A DNA stretch of 64,000 bases from Pantoea agglomerans (lineage in GTDB: Bacteria > Pseudomonadota > Gammaproteobacteria > Enterobacterales > Enterobacteriaceae): NCBI RefSeq assembly GCF_020149765.1, contig NZ_CP083809.1, positions 2,728,001 through 2,792,000 on the forward strand, read 5' to 3'. Below, piece by piece: positions 8,480-17,436 of this stretch. A model generated the notes under the pieces. It had not been told where the DNA came from. It saw only the letters and a program-made list of their open reading frames with translations, and did not search any database. The stretch's first letter is position 1, and each line of letters starts with the position of its first letter. Made by a program: the position numbers and the translations under genes.

Positions 8480-10039
8480 ATGTCAGGTTCGGCTCAGGCG
8501 ATTCGCCTGGTTCCCGGTGAAGTGGATCTTGCCGCGCTGCGCAGGATTTATCAGGGCGGCGTGACGCTCGCGCTCGATGAGCAGGCCCATGAGGCTATTC
8601 TGCGCGCGCAGCAGACCGTGGATGAGATCGTCGCCTCTGGCAAGGTGGTGTACGGCATCAATACCGGTTTCGGCAAGCTGGCCCAGACGCAGATCCCCGC
8701 CGCCCGCCTCGCGGAGCTGCAGCGTAATCTGGTGCTGTCGCACAGCGTCGGCCTGGGGGATCTGCTGCCCGACAACGTGACGCGCCTGGTGATGGCGACC
8801 AAAATTATCAGCCTGGCGCGCGGCCATTCCGGCGTGCGTATCGCACTGATCGACGCGCTGCTGGCGCTGTTTAATGCAGGCGTGATGCCCTGCATTCCCG
8901 AAAAAGGCTCGGTCGGTGCCTCCGGCGATCTGGCCCCCCTCGCCCATCTCTCGCTGATGCTGCTGGGCGAAGGCCAGGTGCGCGTCGACGGCGCGCTGAT
9001 CCCCGCACGCGAAGGCCTCGCCGCCGTCGGGCTGGAGCCTTTCGTGCTCGGCCCGAAAGAGGGTCTGGCGCTGCTTAACGGCACTCAGGTGTCGACCGCG
9101 CTGGCGCTGCGCGGCCTGTTCGAGGCGGAAAACCTGATGGCCGCCGGGCTGGTGGCGGGCGCGCTGTCGCTGGAGGCGATCAAAGGCTCGCTGAAACCCT
9201 TCGATGCGCGCATTCACCAGGCACGCGGCCAGCGCGGGCAAATCGTGGTTGCCGCCGCCGTAGAGAAGCTGGTTAACGGCAGTGAAATTCTCGGCTCGCA
9301 CGTCAACTGCGGCCGGGTGCAGGACCCCTACTCGGTGCGCTGCGTGCCGCAGGTGATGGGCGCCTGCCTCGACAACCTCACCCACGCCGCGCGCGTGCTA
9401 CAGATCGAATCCAACGCCGCCTCGGATAACCCGCTGGTGTTCAGCGACAGCGGCGACGTCATCTCCGGCGGCAATTTCCACGCCGAGCCGGTGGCCTTCG
9501 CCGCCGATATTATCGCGCTGGCGGTGGCGGAGATTGGTGCTATTTCCGAGCGCCGCATGGCGCTGCTGCTCGACACCGGCCTTTCTGGTCTGCCTCCTTT
9601 TCTGGTGCGCGACGGCGGCGTCAACTCCGGCTTTATGATTGCCCAGGTCACCGCCGCCGCGCTGGCCTCAGAGAATAAGTCGCTGGCGCATCCGGGCAGC
9701 GTCGACAGCCTGCCGACCTCCGCCAATCAGGAAGATCACGTTTCGATGGCGACCTATGCAGCGCGCCGCCTCGGCAGCATGTGCTTTAACACCGCCGCGG
9801 TGGTCGGCATTGAAGCGATGGCGGCGGCACAGGGCATTGAGTTCCACCGCCCGCTGCAAAGCTCCACGCTGCTTGAGCGCGAGATAGGTCGTATTCGTCA
9901 GCAGGTCGCCTTCCTTGAGGAAGACCGCCTGCTGGCACCCGATATCGACGCCATGCGTCAGTGGGCCAGCCGCTGCGACTGGCCCGATTTTCTCACGGCG
10001 CTGCTGCCCAGCCAGCAGACCGTCTCTTCTGGTGAATAA
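8480..10039 (+). CDS. hutH: Histidine ammonia-lyase HutH
   Basis: First step of histidine catabolism: L-histidine to trans-urocanate and ammonia. The MIO prosthetic group forms from Ala147-Ser148-Gly149 in [15 protein letters not shown]. Other family features are [10 protein letters not shown] near residue 55, NGTQ near 197 and QDPYSVRC near 280. The 519 residues are close to the usual length (about 510). GGAG lies six bases before the ATG, within a candidate HutC operator. hutU follows after ten bases. Confidence 0.96.
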   Translation: MSGSAQAIRLVPGEVDLAALRRIYQGGVTLALDEQAHEAILRAQQTVDEIVASGKVVYGINTGFGKLAQTQIPAARLAELQRNLVLSHSVGLGDLLPDNVTRLVMATKIISLARGHSGVRIALIDALLALFNAGVMPCIPEKGSVGASGDLAPLAHLSLMLLGEGQVRVDGALIPAREGLAAVGLEPFVLGPKEGLALLNGTQVSTALALRGLFEAENLMAAGLVAGALSLEAIKGSLKPFDARIHQARGQRGQIVVAAAVEKLVNGSEILGSHVNCGRVQDPYSVRCVPQVMGACLDNLTHAARVLQIESNAASDNPLVFSDSGDVISGGNFHAEPVAFAADIIALAVAEIGAISERRMALLLDTGLSGLPPFLVRDGGVNSGFMIAQVTAAALASENKSLAHPGSVDSLPTSANQEDHVSMATYAARRLGSMCFNTAAVVGIEAMAAAQGIEFHRPLQSSTLLEREIGRIRQQVAFLEEDRLLAPDIDAMRQWASRCDWPDFLTALLPSQQTVSSGE

Positions 10040-10049
10040 GGAATCTGCT

Positions 10050-11735
10050 ATGAGCGAAACTCTCTCCCAGGCCGTGGCGCGCGAAGTACGTGCGCCGCAC
10101 GGCACTACGCTGCACTGCGCCAACTGGCTGATCGAAGCCGCCTGGCGCATGATCCAGAATAACCTCGATCCCGACGTCGCCGAGCGGCCTGAAGATCTGG
10201 TGGTTTACGGCGGCATTGGTAAAGCGGCGCGCAACTGGGAATGCTTTGAACAGATCCTGCGCTCGCTGGAGCTGTTGCAGCCTGATGAAACCCTGCTGAT
10301 CCAGTCGGGCAAGCCCGTCGGCGTCTTCCGCACCCACGCCGACGCGCCGCGCGTGCTGCTGGCGAACTCCAACCTGGTGCCGCACTGGGCCAACTGGGAT
10401 CATTTTCACGAGCTGGATAAGGCCGGGCTGATGATGTACGGCCAGATGACCGCCGGCTCCTGGATCTATATCGGCGCGCAGGGCATTGTGCAGGGCACCT
10501 ATGAAACCTTCGTTGAAGCGGGTCGTCAGCACTATAACGGCGATCTGGCCGGACGCTGGATCCTGACCGCCGGTCTGGGCGGCATGGGCGGCGCGCAGCC
10601 GCTGGCGGGGGTGCTGGCGGGCGCCTGCGTGCTGGCTATCGAGTGTCAGGAGTCGCGCATCGATTTTCGTCTGCGCACCCGCTATGTCGATCACAAAGCC
10701 TATACGCTGGACGAGGCGCTGACGCTAATCGACGAGGCGACGCAGGCGAAACAGGCGATCTCTGTCGCCCTGCTGGGCAACGCCGCCGAGATCCTGCCGG
10801 AGATGGTAAAACGCGCCCGTACAGGCGGCCTTAAGCCCGATATCGTTACCGATCAGACCTCCGCGCACGATCCGGTGAACGGCTATCTGCCGATCGGCTG
10901 GGACGTGGCGCGCTGGCAGTCTGAGCGTACCAGCGCACCGAAGACGGTAGAAAAAGCGGCGCGCGCCTCGATGGCGGTGCACGTGCAGGCGATGCTCGAC
11001 TTCTGCCATATGGGTATCCCGACGGTGGACTACGGCAATAATATTCGCCAGGTGGCGCTGGATGAGGGCGTTGAGAATGCCTTTGATTTCCCGGGCTTCG
11101 TGCCGGCCTATATTCGCCCGCTGTTCTGCGAGGGCAAAGGGCCGTTCCGCTGGGTGGCGCTTTCGGGCGACCCGGAAGATATCTACAAAACGGACGCGAA
11201 GCTCAAGGAGCTGTTTCCGCAGCATAAAAGCCTGCATCGCTGGCTCGATATGGCGCAGGAGCGTATCGCCTTCCAGGGGCTGCCGGCACGTATCTGCTGG
11301 CTGGGGCTGGGCGAGCGTCACCTGGCCGGGCTGGCGTTCAACGAGATGGTGCGCAACGGCGAGCTGAAAGCGCCGATTGTGATTGGCCGCGATCATCTTG
11401 ACTGCGGTTCTGTCGCGTCGCCGAACCGCGAAACCGAGTCAATGAAGGATGGCTCCGACGCGGTCTCTGACTGGCCGCTGCTTAACGCTCTGCTGAACAC
11501 CGCAGGCGGTGCGACCTGGGTAAGCCTGCATCACGGCGGCGGCGTCGGTATGGGCTTTTCGCAGCATGCGGGCGTGGTGATCGTCTGCGACGGCAGCGAG
11601 GAGGCCGATCGGCGTCTGGGCCGCGTGCTGTGGAACGACCCCGCCACCGGCGTGATGCGCCATGCGGACGCAGGGTATGAGCGCGCGCAGGCCTGCGCGG
11701 CCGAGCATGGGCTTAATTTGCCGATGGTGAAGTAA
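10050..11735 (+). CDS. hutU: Urocanate hydratase HutU
   Basis: Second step: urocanate + H2O to 4-imidazolone-5-propanoate, with tightly bound NAD+ as electrophile. The 561 residues begin at the ATG preceded by AAGGAA overlapping the hutH stop region. The glycine-rich NAD region [14 protein letters not shown] lies near residue 175, and the catalytic-site region [15 protein letters not shown] near residue 320 holds the conserved cysteine. The 5' end of the open frame extends into hutH but is not coding there. It is the last gene of hutHU; an unusual repeat-rich spacer follows. Confidence 0.95.
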   Translation: MSETLSQAVAREVRAPHGTTLHCANWLIEAAWRMIQNNLDPDVAERPEDLVVYGGIGKAARNWECFEQILRSLELLQPDETLLIQSGKPVGVFRTHADAPRVLLANSNLVPHWANWDHFHELDKAGLMMYGQMTAGSWIYIGAQGIVQGTYETFVEAGRQHYNGDLAGRWILTAGLGGMGGAQPLAGVLAGACVLAIECQESRIDFRLRTRYVDHKAYTLDEALTLIDEATQAKQAISVALLGNAAEILPEMVKRARTGGLKPDIVTDQTSAHDPVNGYLPIGWDVARWQSERTSAPKTVEKAARASMAVHVQAMLDFCHMGIPTVDYGNNIRQVALDEGVENAFDFPGFVPAYIRPLFCEGKGPFRWVALSGDPEDIYKTDAKLKELFPQHKSLHRWLDMAQERIAFQGLPARICWLGLGERHLAGLAFNEMVRNGELKAPIVIGRDHLDCGSVASPNRETESMKDGSDAVSDWPLLNALLNTAGGATWVSLHHGGGVGMGFSQHAGVVIVCDGSEEADRRLGRVLWNDPATGVMRHADAGYERAQACAAEHGLNLPMVK

Positions 11736-11764
11736 GGGGTGCCGGGGCGGGCGGCGGGTTTTGT

Positions 11765-11777
11765 CCCGCCAGGCGGG
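11765..11777. terminator. GC-rich hairpin after hutU
   Basis: Stem CCCGC/GGCGGG-type (CCCGCCAGGCGGG) 30 bases after the hutU stop. It has no run of T, so it is a weak candidate for the hutHU terminator. Confidence 0.3.
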
Positions 11778-11802
11778 AGGGCTCAGGTTCGCTGTGCGAA
11801 CG

Positions 11803-11880
11803 GGGCTGAGCGGGGTTCCGCCTGCTGGGGGTTTGACTGCGCGGCAGGTGAGGCTCTGAGCGGGTTCCGCCCGCCAGGCG
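11803..11880 (+). repeat. Degenerate copies of the 48-base unit, inverted relative to the main array
   Basis: Two copies of a motif beginning GCTGAGCGGGGTTCCGCC / GCTCTGAGCGGGTTCCGCC start 50 bases apart. Read on this strand they resemble the reverse complement of the 12540-12827 unit, which contains GGCTCTGAGCGGGTTTCG and CTGCTGCGCAGGTG. The copies carry small length differences that break any reading frame, so the unit behaves as a DNA element and not a coding repeat. Confidence 0.6.
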
Positions 11881-11917
11881 GCAGGGAGTTTCAGCAGCTC
11901 CGCTGCCGGCGTGCGTG

Positions 11918-11941
11918 TTAAGGGGCTCGCCAGCCCCTTAA
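11918..11941. other. Perfect 10-bp-stem hairpin
   Basis: TTAAGGGGCT and AGCCCCTTAA are perfect reverse complements around a 4-base loop (CGCC). No T run follows. It is part of the repeat island and could serve as a transcript-end structure for hutHU. Confidence 0.5.
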
Positions 11942-12148
11942 CAATCCCGGCTTCCGGCAGCCTCCACGCCGCGCTCCGCGCGGTCCCTTCGTTGCTTACG
12001 TCGGCCGCACGGACCGGTCGGGACAGGCCGTCCTGGCCTGGCCCTCCCTCTCGCCGACGTCCTGTCGGCTCGTCCTGGCCGCCGTGCGCGCCTCAGCGTG
12101 TCGGATGCCTCTGATACTGCCCCGCCTGTAATTTCCTTGTTTTTTTAT

Positions 12149-12262
12149 TAACGGCTGCGTTGTCTGTATGCAAGGTTCACGCTTTCAGCGACAAGGTTCC
12201 GATTTTTAGTAACGGCGGTGTCGTCTGAATACATGCTTCACGCTTACAGCGATAAGGTTGCG
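12149..12262. repeat. Direct-repeat pair, 61-base period
   Basis: Two degenerate copies start at 12149 and 12210. Shared blocks are TAACGGC, GTCTG, TTCACGCTT, CAGCGA and AAGGTT, in the same order. There is no coding frame across both. They lie in an AT-richer part of the island between the two GC-rich sections. Confidence 0.6.
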
Positions 12263-12324
12263 CCTTCAGAAATCAGGACGTGCAGCGGGGGGTGTGGGGG
12301 CCATCGCAGCCGCTGAGCGGAGGA

Positions 12325-12410
12325 AGGATTTCAGGACGAGCGGCATGGATGCCGCGAAGAGGCTGGCATGAGCCAGGGATGGCGAATCCAGCCGGTCCGT
12401 CAGAAATCCT
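12325..12410. repeat. Cloverleaf-like palindromic element
   Basis: An 86-base stretch closed by AGGATTTC (12325-12332) and GAAATCCT (12403-12410). Inside are three hairpins in succession: GCGGCAT/ATGCCGC (12340-12355, 2-base loop), CTGGC/GCCAG (12363-12376) and GGAT/ATCC (12377-12389). The overall fold is a four-way junction. It has no tRNA signature bases (no GTTC loop, no anticodon arm geometry), so it is best read as a dispersed palindromic repeat or structured RNA of unknown role. Confidence 0.55.
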
Positions 12411-12464
12411 GACAGAGCGAAGGGACCCGCGCAGCGGGCGGGTGAGCTGGCCCGGGGCGCGGGT

Positions 12465-12490
12465 GCAGGGCCGGCGCCTACCGGCCCTGC
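12465..12490. other. Perfect GC-rich hairpin, 10-bp stem
   Basis: GCAGGGCCGG pairs with CCGGCCCTGC around CGCCTA. A smaller hairpin, CCCGC/GCGGG (12426-12438), precedes it. Both belong to the structured section next to the tandem array. Confidence 0.55.
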
Positions 12491-12539
12491 TCGGTCGCCC
12501 GCAGAGGGCGAAATGAAACTGCCCGGCTGCTGGGCGAAC

Positions 12540-12827
12540 GAAACCTGCTCAGAGCCACCTGCGCAGCAGACACCCCACCCAACAAACGAAACCCGCTCAG
12601 AGCCGCCTGCGCAGCAAGCACACCGCCCAACAAACGAAACCCGCTCAGAGCCACCTGCGCAGCAGACACCCCACCCAACAAACGAAACCCGCTCAGAGCC
12701 ACCTGCACAGCAGGCACCCCACCCAACAAACGAAACCCGCTCAGAGCCACCTGCACAGCAGGCACCCCACCCAACAAACGAAACCCGCTCAAAGCCACCT
12801 GCGCAGCAGGCTACCACGCAAACAAAA
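12540..12827. repeat. Six tandem 48-base repeats
   Basis: Units start at 12540, 12588, 12636, 12684, 12732 and 12780, exactly 48 bases apart. Each begins GAAACCCGCTCAGAGCC, with the first and last units more diverged. Because 48 is a multiple of three, several frames on both strands stay open and translate to 16-residue repeats (for example NETRSEPPAQQ plus variants). Degenerate, frame-breaking copies of the unit at 11803-11880 argue that the array is non-coding. Confidence 0.9.
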
Positions 12828-13048
12828 CCTGCTGCCCGCCTTAGCGCCAGCCACCCTCATCGTAACAGCCCCACATGCGCTACCCGCAAAAGAGAGGCAA
12901 GAAAGCCACCCCATACCGCCCCCAGCCGGTCTGCCGCGCCTTATTCCCTTTGGTTCTGACCTATAGCCAAATTCCCAGCCGGGAAGATAGACGCGCCTGC
13001 GCCTTGCCACTAAAGTGGAGATTCATCACTACAGGAGCGCGATTCCGC

Positions 13049-14206
13049 ATGACCTTATCCCCTGCCCTGCTCGACAAAGCCCAACACTGGCGTCATCAGC
13101 TGCACCGCGAACCGGAACTCGGTTATCAGGAGCATAAAACCAGCGATCTGGTCGCGCGGGAGCTGGAACTGGCGGGGCTACAGGTGCATCGCGGGCTGGC
13201 AGGTACGGGCGTGGTCGGCACGCTGCGCAACGGCGATGGCCCGGTTATCGGGCTGCGCGCCGATATGGACGCCCTGCCCATTACCGAAAAAGGTGCCCCG
13301 CAATGGCGCTCAGCAAATCAGGGCGTGATGCACGCCTGCGGCCACGACGGCCATACCTCGATACTGCTGGCAGCGGCGCTACAGCTGGCGGCCACGCGTC
13401 GCTTCCGCGGCACGGTACACTTTATCTTTCAGCCCGCCGAAGAGAATCTTGGGGGGGCGCGCAAAATGGTGGAAGAGGGTTTATTTCAACGCTTTCCCAT
13501 GGATGCGATCTATGCGCTGCATAACTGGCCGGGCATGCCGGTGGGGTCGCTGGCGGTCAATCCCGGCGCGATGATGGCGTCGCTCGATTCGTTTGAAATT
13601 ACTCTGACCGGCAAGAGCTGCCACGCGGCGATGCCGGAAAGCGGCGCCGATCCGATGGTCGTGGCCGCTGAACTAATCCTGGCGCTGCAAACCATTCCGT
13701 CGCGTCGCCTCTCGCCACTCGCCTCGGCGGTGGTAAGCGTCACGCAGATCCACGGCGGCGAAGCGATTAACGTTATTCCGGAAACGCTGGTGCTGCGCGG
13801 TACGGTGCGATGTTTGCAGACCGACGTACGCAACAGGGTACGCGGTCTGATCGAAGAGTTTGTCACTACCCTGCCGCGCCCGTTCGGCGTCAGCGGGGCT
13901 ATTCACTGGTATCCTGGCTATCCGGTGACCGCCAACCATGCCGAACCGGCTGAGCAGGTGCGCAGGGCGGCGCAGCAGATGTTAGGCGAAGAGCAGGTTC
14001 GCTGGCAGGTGAATCCCTCAATGGCGTCGGAAGATTTCGCCTGCATGCTGGATGTCTGTCCCGGCGCCTATTTCTGGCTGGGCGCCGATGGCGCAACGCC
14101 TTCTGCGCCGCTGCACAATGCCGAATATGACTTTAACGACGCGCTGATCCCGCTGGGCGTGACGTTCTGGCAGCGCCTGGTCGAACAGGCGCTGCCGCAA
14201 AGCTAA
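13049..14206 (+). CDS. M20 family amidohydrolase (hippurate hydrolase-like)
   Basis: Zinc peptidase-like amidohydrolase of the M20D family (N-acyl amino acid hydrolases, hippuricase, indole-acetyl-amino acid hydrolases). Metal-site motifs are GLRADMDALP (about residue 70), HACGHDGHT (about 98-106), QPAEE (about 133-137) and ALHNWPG (about 160). The dimerization domain follows, with the last ligand near MASEDF. The start MTLSPALLDK gives 385 residues, the usual length, with AGGAG 11 bases upstream. The open frame continues 58 codons further into the repeat island, which is unlikely to be translated. The substrate is not determined. Confidence 0.88.
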   Translation: MTLSPALLDKAQHWRHQLHREPELGYQEHKTSDLVARELELAGLQVHRGLAGTGVVGTLRNGDGPVIGLRADMDALPITEKGAPQWRSANQGVMHACGHDGHTSILLAAALQLAATRRFRGTVHFIFQPAEENLGGARKMVEEGLFQRFPMDAIYALHNWPGMPVGSLAVNPGAMMASLDSFEITLTGKSCHAAMPESGADPMVVAAELILALQTIPSRRLSPLASAVVSVTQIHGGEAINVIPETLVLRGTVRCLQTDVRNRVRGLIEEFVTTLPRPFGVSGAIHWYPGYPVTANHAEPAEQVRRAAQQMLGEEQVRWQVNPSMASEDFACMLDVCPGAYFWLGADGATPSAPLHNAEYDFNDALIPLGVTFWQRLVEQALPQS

Positions 14207-14207
14207 C

Positions 14208-15176
14208 CTAAAATCCGGCGTCGCTCAGCCGCATCAGGCCCGCTTCCAGCGACGCGCTCTCGCCGCTGGCGCGCAGGCAGCAGGCGATTTGCAGACGCAG
14301 CGACTGCGGCACCGGACACTCTCCCTTCAGCACCCTTTCCGTCCAGCGCGCGGTCGCCTCGGCCGACTTATCCGCCGGCAGCTCCGGCGCCGCTTCCGGC
14401 TGGCGCTCTGTCCAGACTTCCGCTTCGCCTCCTGCACCGGGAATAAAGCTGATTGCCGGACAGCGCAGCGGGCTGGCGTAGACCTCTCCTTCCGTGCCGT
14501 TCAGCAGAATGGCGGGCGCGTCGATATCGCTAAAGAACTTCGCGACGCGCGGCACATATTCAGGATGCGATACGCTGGAGAGACGCAGCGCTTCGCGTTC
14601 GCCGAACGGCGTCGCCAGCTTCACCAGCGTATGGGCGCTGCTGCGCACTCCCATGCGCCAGCGCAGCGAGAGCTGCTGCGCCATTGGCGGGCAGAGATGG
14701 TCAATGGTGATAAAGGCGAGATCGCCCCGATCAAGCGCCGCCTGCGCCTGCTGCTGCGTCGTCACCGCCGCGATGCCGAGGGCGGCGAACACCGCCTCGC
14801 TGGTGACGCGCGTCGGATCGTCGCTGACGCCGTGCACCAGCACCGGAAAGCCCAGACGGTTAAGCAACAGCGCCAGCAGCGGCGTCAGATTGCCCTGACG
14901 ACGCGCGCCGTTGTAGCTGGGGATCACAACTGGCTGCGGACGCTGCGCCGGCGCCTGCAGCGACATCATGCGCGCCTGCATCGCCTGATAGAAACCGCGC
15001 ATCTCCTCTTCGCCTTCACCCTTGATGCGCAGCGCGATCAAAATGCCGCCCAGCTCCAGCTCCGGCACTTCGCCCGCCAGCATCGCCGTATAAAGCGCCT
15101 GCGCGGTGGCGAGGTCGAGATCGCGCGCGTGATTTTTGCCGCGCCCGATCTCTTTAATCACTTTGTTCAGTTCCAT
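14208..15176 (-). CDS. ybiB: YbiB, anthranilate phosphoribosyltransferase-like nucleic-acid-binding protein
   Basis: TrpD2-family protein with the anthranilate phosphoribosyltransferase fold. E. coli YbiB binds nucleic acid and has no TrpD activity. The 322 residues match the E. coli length (320). The GGILIALRIKGE segment near residue 42 and VHGVSDDPTRVTSEAVFAAL near residue 115 mark the fold. It lies downstream of dinG in the same direction with a 54-base gap, as in E. coli, so it may share the SOS-inducible message. Confidence 0.9.
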   Translation of the reverse strand: MELNKVIKEIGRGKNHARDLDLATAQALYTAMLAGEVPELELGGILIALRIKGEGEEEMRGFYQAMQARMMSLQAPAQRPQPVVIPSYNGARRQGNLTPLLALLLNRLGFPVLVHGVSDDPTRVTSEAVFAALGIAAVTTQQQAQAALDRGDLAFITIDHLCPPMAQQLSLRWRMGVRSSAHTLVKLATPFGEREALRLSSVSHPEYVPRVAKFFSDIDAPAILLNGTEGEVYASPLRCPAISFIPGAGGEAEVWTERQPEAAPELPADKSAEATARWTERVLKGECPVPQSLRLQIACCLRASGESASLEAGLMRLSDAGF

Positions 15177-15230
15177 TCTTCGCTTCCGGTCAGGGGCCGC
15201 GCCAGGCGGCGGCCAAAAGTTAGTCAGTGG

Positions 15231-17408
15231 TTAACGCTTCGCCGCCGGACGCCGGGTGGGACGCCGTTTATTACCGGTCAGCGCCGGCGCGCGTTTCACC
15301 TTCAGCGCGGCGGGTGCCTCCGGCTGCTCAATAGGAAACACCGGCAGCGCGGCCAGCAGGCGGCTGCCGTAGGCTTTGCTCAGCAGCCGACGGTCATAGA
15401 TTACGATTTCGCCGTAGCACTGATGACTGCGGATCAGGCGTCCTACCTGCTGTATTAGCGTAAAGGAGGCGCTCGGCAGGCTTTGCACCTCAAAGGGGTA
15501 GCGATTCAGGCTCTTGAGCCATTCGCCCTCGGTCAAAATTACCGGACTGTCCACCGGCGGAAAAGCGATTTTATGAATATGTACCTGGCTCAGCAGCTCG
15601 CCTTTTAAATCCAGCCCTTCGGCGAACGACTGCAGGCCGACCAGAATGCTGGTCTCGCCCTGCGCCACCCGTTTGCGGTGCAGCTCCACCAGGCGCGAGC
15701 GCGGCTGATCGCCCTGCACCAGCATGGTCAGGCGCAGCTCCGGCAGCTGCGCAACGAACTGCTGCATGGCGCGCCCGCTGGCGAACAGCACCAGCACCCC
15801 TTTATGGGTCTCTTTTTTCATCTGCTGGCGGAAAAAGGCCGCCATTTCGGCGATATGTTCCGCCTCGTTAGCCAGCAGCGGCTCATAGCGCATCTGCGGG
15901 ATCACCAGCTTGCCCTGCTCGACATGGTTAAAAGGCGAGTCGAGCGCCACGAAACGGTCACCGGCTTTCTCGCTCAGGCCGGACATCTCCTGCAGGCGGC
16001 CGAAGCTGTTGAGCGAGCGCAGCGTGGCGGAGGTCACCACCACATGGGGGATTTTGCGCCACAGCAGTTTCTCCAGCTGATCGCTGACGCGAATACCGGC
16101 GCAGTGAAACAGCAGATGCGGCTGCCCGTCGCGCAGCTCACGCGTGATCCACTTCGACACCGGCGCGCCCGACGCTTTCGGCATTGCCGCCAGCCGCCAC
16201 AGCTTGCTGACCGATTCGAACCAGCCGAACTGGCGGTTAAGCTGCAGCAAATTGCGGTGCAGGCGCATCAGATCGACGCTGCCGGTCTGTTCGCTGAGGG
16301 CGTTAATTAATCCTTCTGCCAGCCCGCGCAGCGCGTCACTTAGCTTAAACAGGCGCGCGCAGAGCGCCAGCAGCTCTTCAGGCAGCTCGCCCAGCACGAA
16401 GCGAAACTCGCCCGGCTGATTGTCGGCGGGCAGCAGCGGATTGAGCGCCTGGCTCAGCGTGGTCAGCAGCTCGCGCAGTTCCTCGCAGTGCGCCTTGAGG
16501 CGCTCTGGATTGCTGAGCGGCGGCGGCGATTTCGGGCGCATCTGCGTCATAATACCCTCGACCAGCCGCACGAAGAGATCGAGCTGCAAACTGCTCCAGC
16601 CAGGCGTGACGTCGGCGCTCATCTCCAGCGCGTCGCGCGCTACCTCCGGCAGATGGTGACCTTCATCCAGCACCAGCATCAGGTGTTTCGGCGGCGGCAG
16701 CACCGACTCATTCTCCATCGCCGCCATTACCAGCGCGTGGTTAGCCACCACCACATCTGCCTGCTCGATTTCACGGCGGGCGACGAAGAAGGGACATTCG
16801 CGATACCAGCGGCAGTGCGAGCCGAGACAGCTCGCCTTGTCGGTAGAGAGACGCTGCCACAGGCTGTCGCTGATGTTCTCTTCGCTGTGATCGCGCAGTC
16901 CGTCCCAGGCGTAGCTGGCGAGCGACTTCTCCAGCCTGCCGCACTGCGTCTGCTCTTCCTGAGTGCCGCTCACCGCCTCGTCGTCGAGATAGAGCAGCAG
17001 ATCGCCCTGCTGATCGTCGCTGGCGGCCAGCGCCGCCAGATTGCGAGGGCAAACGTAGCGCCCGCGCCCGAAGGCGGCGGTAAAGGTGAGATCGGGAATA
17101 ATCTTTTTTAACAACGGCAGATCTTTAGTAAAGATCTGATCCTGCAGCGCCACGTTGGCGGTGCTGACGATCAGCGTCTTCTCTTCGGCGCGGCTTGCCG
17201 CAATGCCGGGGATCAGATACGAGAGGGTTTTGCCGACGCCGGTCGGCGCCTCAATCGCCAGATGGCGCGCGTCGTCGCCCGCCAGGCACTTCGCCACTTC
17301 GGCGATCATCTGGCGCTGCGGCGCGCGCGGAATAAAGTCCGGCACCTGCTGCTGTAGCGCCTTATACCACTGCGCTATCTGGCTTTTAATTGCTGCTGTC
17401 AGGGCCAT
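15231..17408 (-). CDS. dinG: ATP-dependent DNA helicase DinG
   Basis: Superfamily 2 XPD-like 5'-3' helicase that unwinds R-loops, D-loops and forked DNA during SOS repair. Walker A (APTGVGKT) is at residues 54-61, and the DEAH-like box LDEGHH lies near residue 250. Four cysteines for the 4Fe-4S cluster lie in YVCPRN (near 118) and the ASCLGSHCRWYRECPF segment (near 194-208). The 725 residues compare with 716 in E. coli. A LexA box is centred 37 bases upstream. The C-terminus is basic. Confidence 0.95.
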   Translation of the reverse strand: MALTAAIKSQIAQWYKALQQQVPDFIPRAPQRQMIAEVAKCLAGDDARHLAIEAPTGVGKTLSYLIPGIAASRAEEKTLIVSTANVALQDQIFTKDLPLLKKIIPDLTFTAAFGRGRYVCPRNLAALAASDDQQGDLLLYLDDEAVSGTQEEQTQCGRLEKSLASYAWDGLRDHSEENISDSLWQRLSTDKASCLGSHCRWYRECPFFVARREIEQADVVVANHALVMAAMENESVLPPPKHLMLVLDEGHHLPEVARDALEMSADVTPGWSSLQLDLFVRLVEGIMTQMRPKSPPPLSNPERLKAHCEELRELLTTLSQALNPLLPADNQPGEFRFVLGELPEELLALCARLFKLSDALRGLAEGLINALSEQTGSVDLMRLHRNLLQLNRQFGWFESVSKLWRLAAMPKASGAPVSKWITRELRDGQPHLLFHCAGIRVSDQLEKLLWRKIPHVVVTSATLRSLNSFGRLQEMSGLSEKAGDRFVALDSPFNHVEQGKLVIPQMRYEPLLANEAEHIAEMAAFFRQQMKKETHKGVLVLFASGRAMQQFVAQLPELRLTMLVQGDQPRSRLVELHRKRVAQGETSILVGLQSFAEGLDLKGELLSQVHIHKIAFPPVDSPVILTEGEWLKSLNRYPFEVQSLPSASFTLIQQVGRLIRSHQCYGEIVIYDRRLLSKAYGSRLLAALPVFPIEQPEAPAALKVKRAPALTGNKRRPTRRPAAKR

Positions 17409-17436
17409 AGTCGTTTTACCGCCGGGTGAAAATGGC

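Larger units (their letters stand above)
11736..13048. other. Repeat-rich non-coding island between hutU and the M20 amidohydrolase gene
   Basis: The only gap over 300 bases. It is a mosaic: small GC-rich hairpins, degenerate copies of a 48-base unit (11803-11880), a strong hairpin (11918-11941), a 61-base direct-repeat pair (12149-12262), a cloverleaf-like element (12325-12410), a 10-bp-stem hairpin (12465-12490) and six tandem 48-base repeats in inverted orientation to the first copies (12540-12827). Open frames here have low-complexity products and no clear family resemblance, so they look non-coding. The last 220 bases hold the promoter/leader of the downstream gene. No transposase remnant is seen. 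Confidence 0.7.

Noticed and set aside
12325..12410. tRNA gene
   Set aside because: Cloverleaf shape only; no T-loop GTTC, no suitable anticodon arm and wrong stem lengths.
12266..12817. Minus-strand gene with a Cys/Gly/Ser-rich repeat product
   Set aside because: Same repeat effect; composition and lack of homologous domains argue against coding.
12513..12959. Repeat-protein gene of 148 codons (16-residue NETRSEPPAQQ repeats)
   Set aside because: All frames over the 48-base repeats stay open on both strands, no credible ribosome site or family is seen, and frame-breaking copies exist at 11803-11880.
11736..13048. CRISPR array
   Set aside because: The tandem units are nearly the same throughout with no unique spacers, and no cas genes are present.
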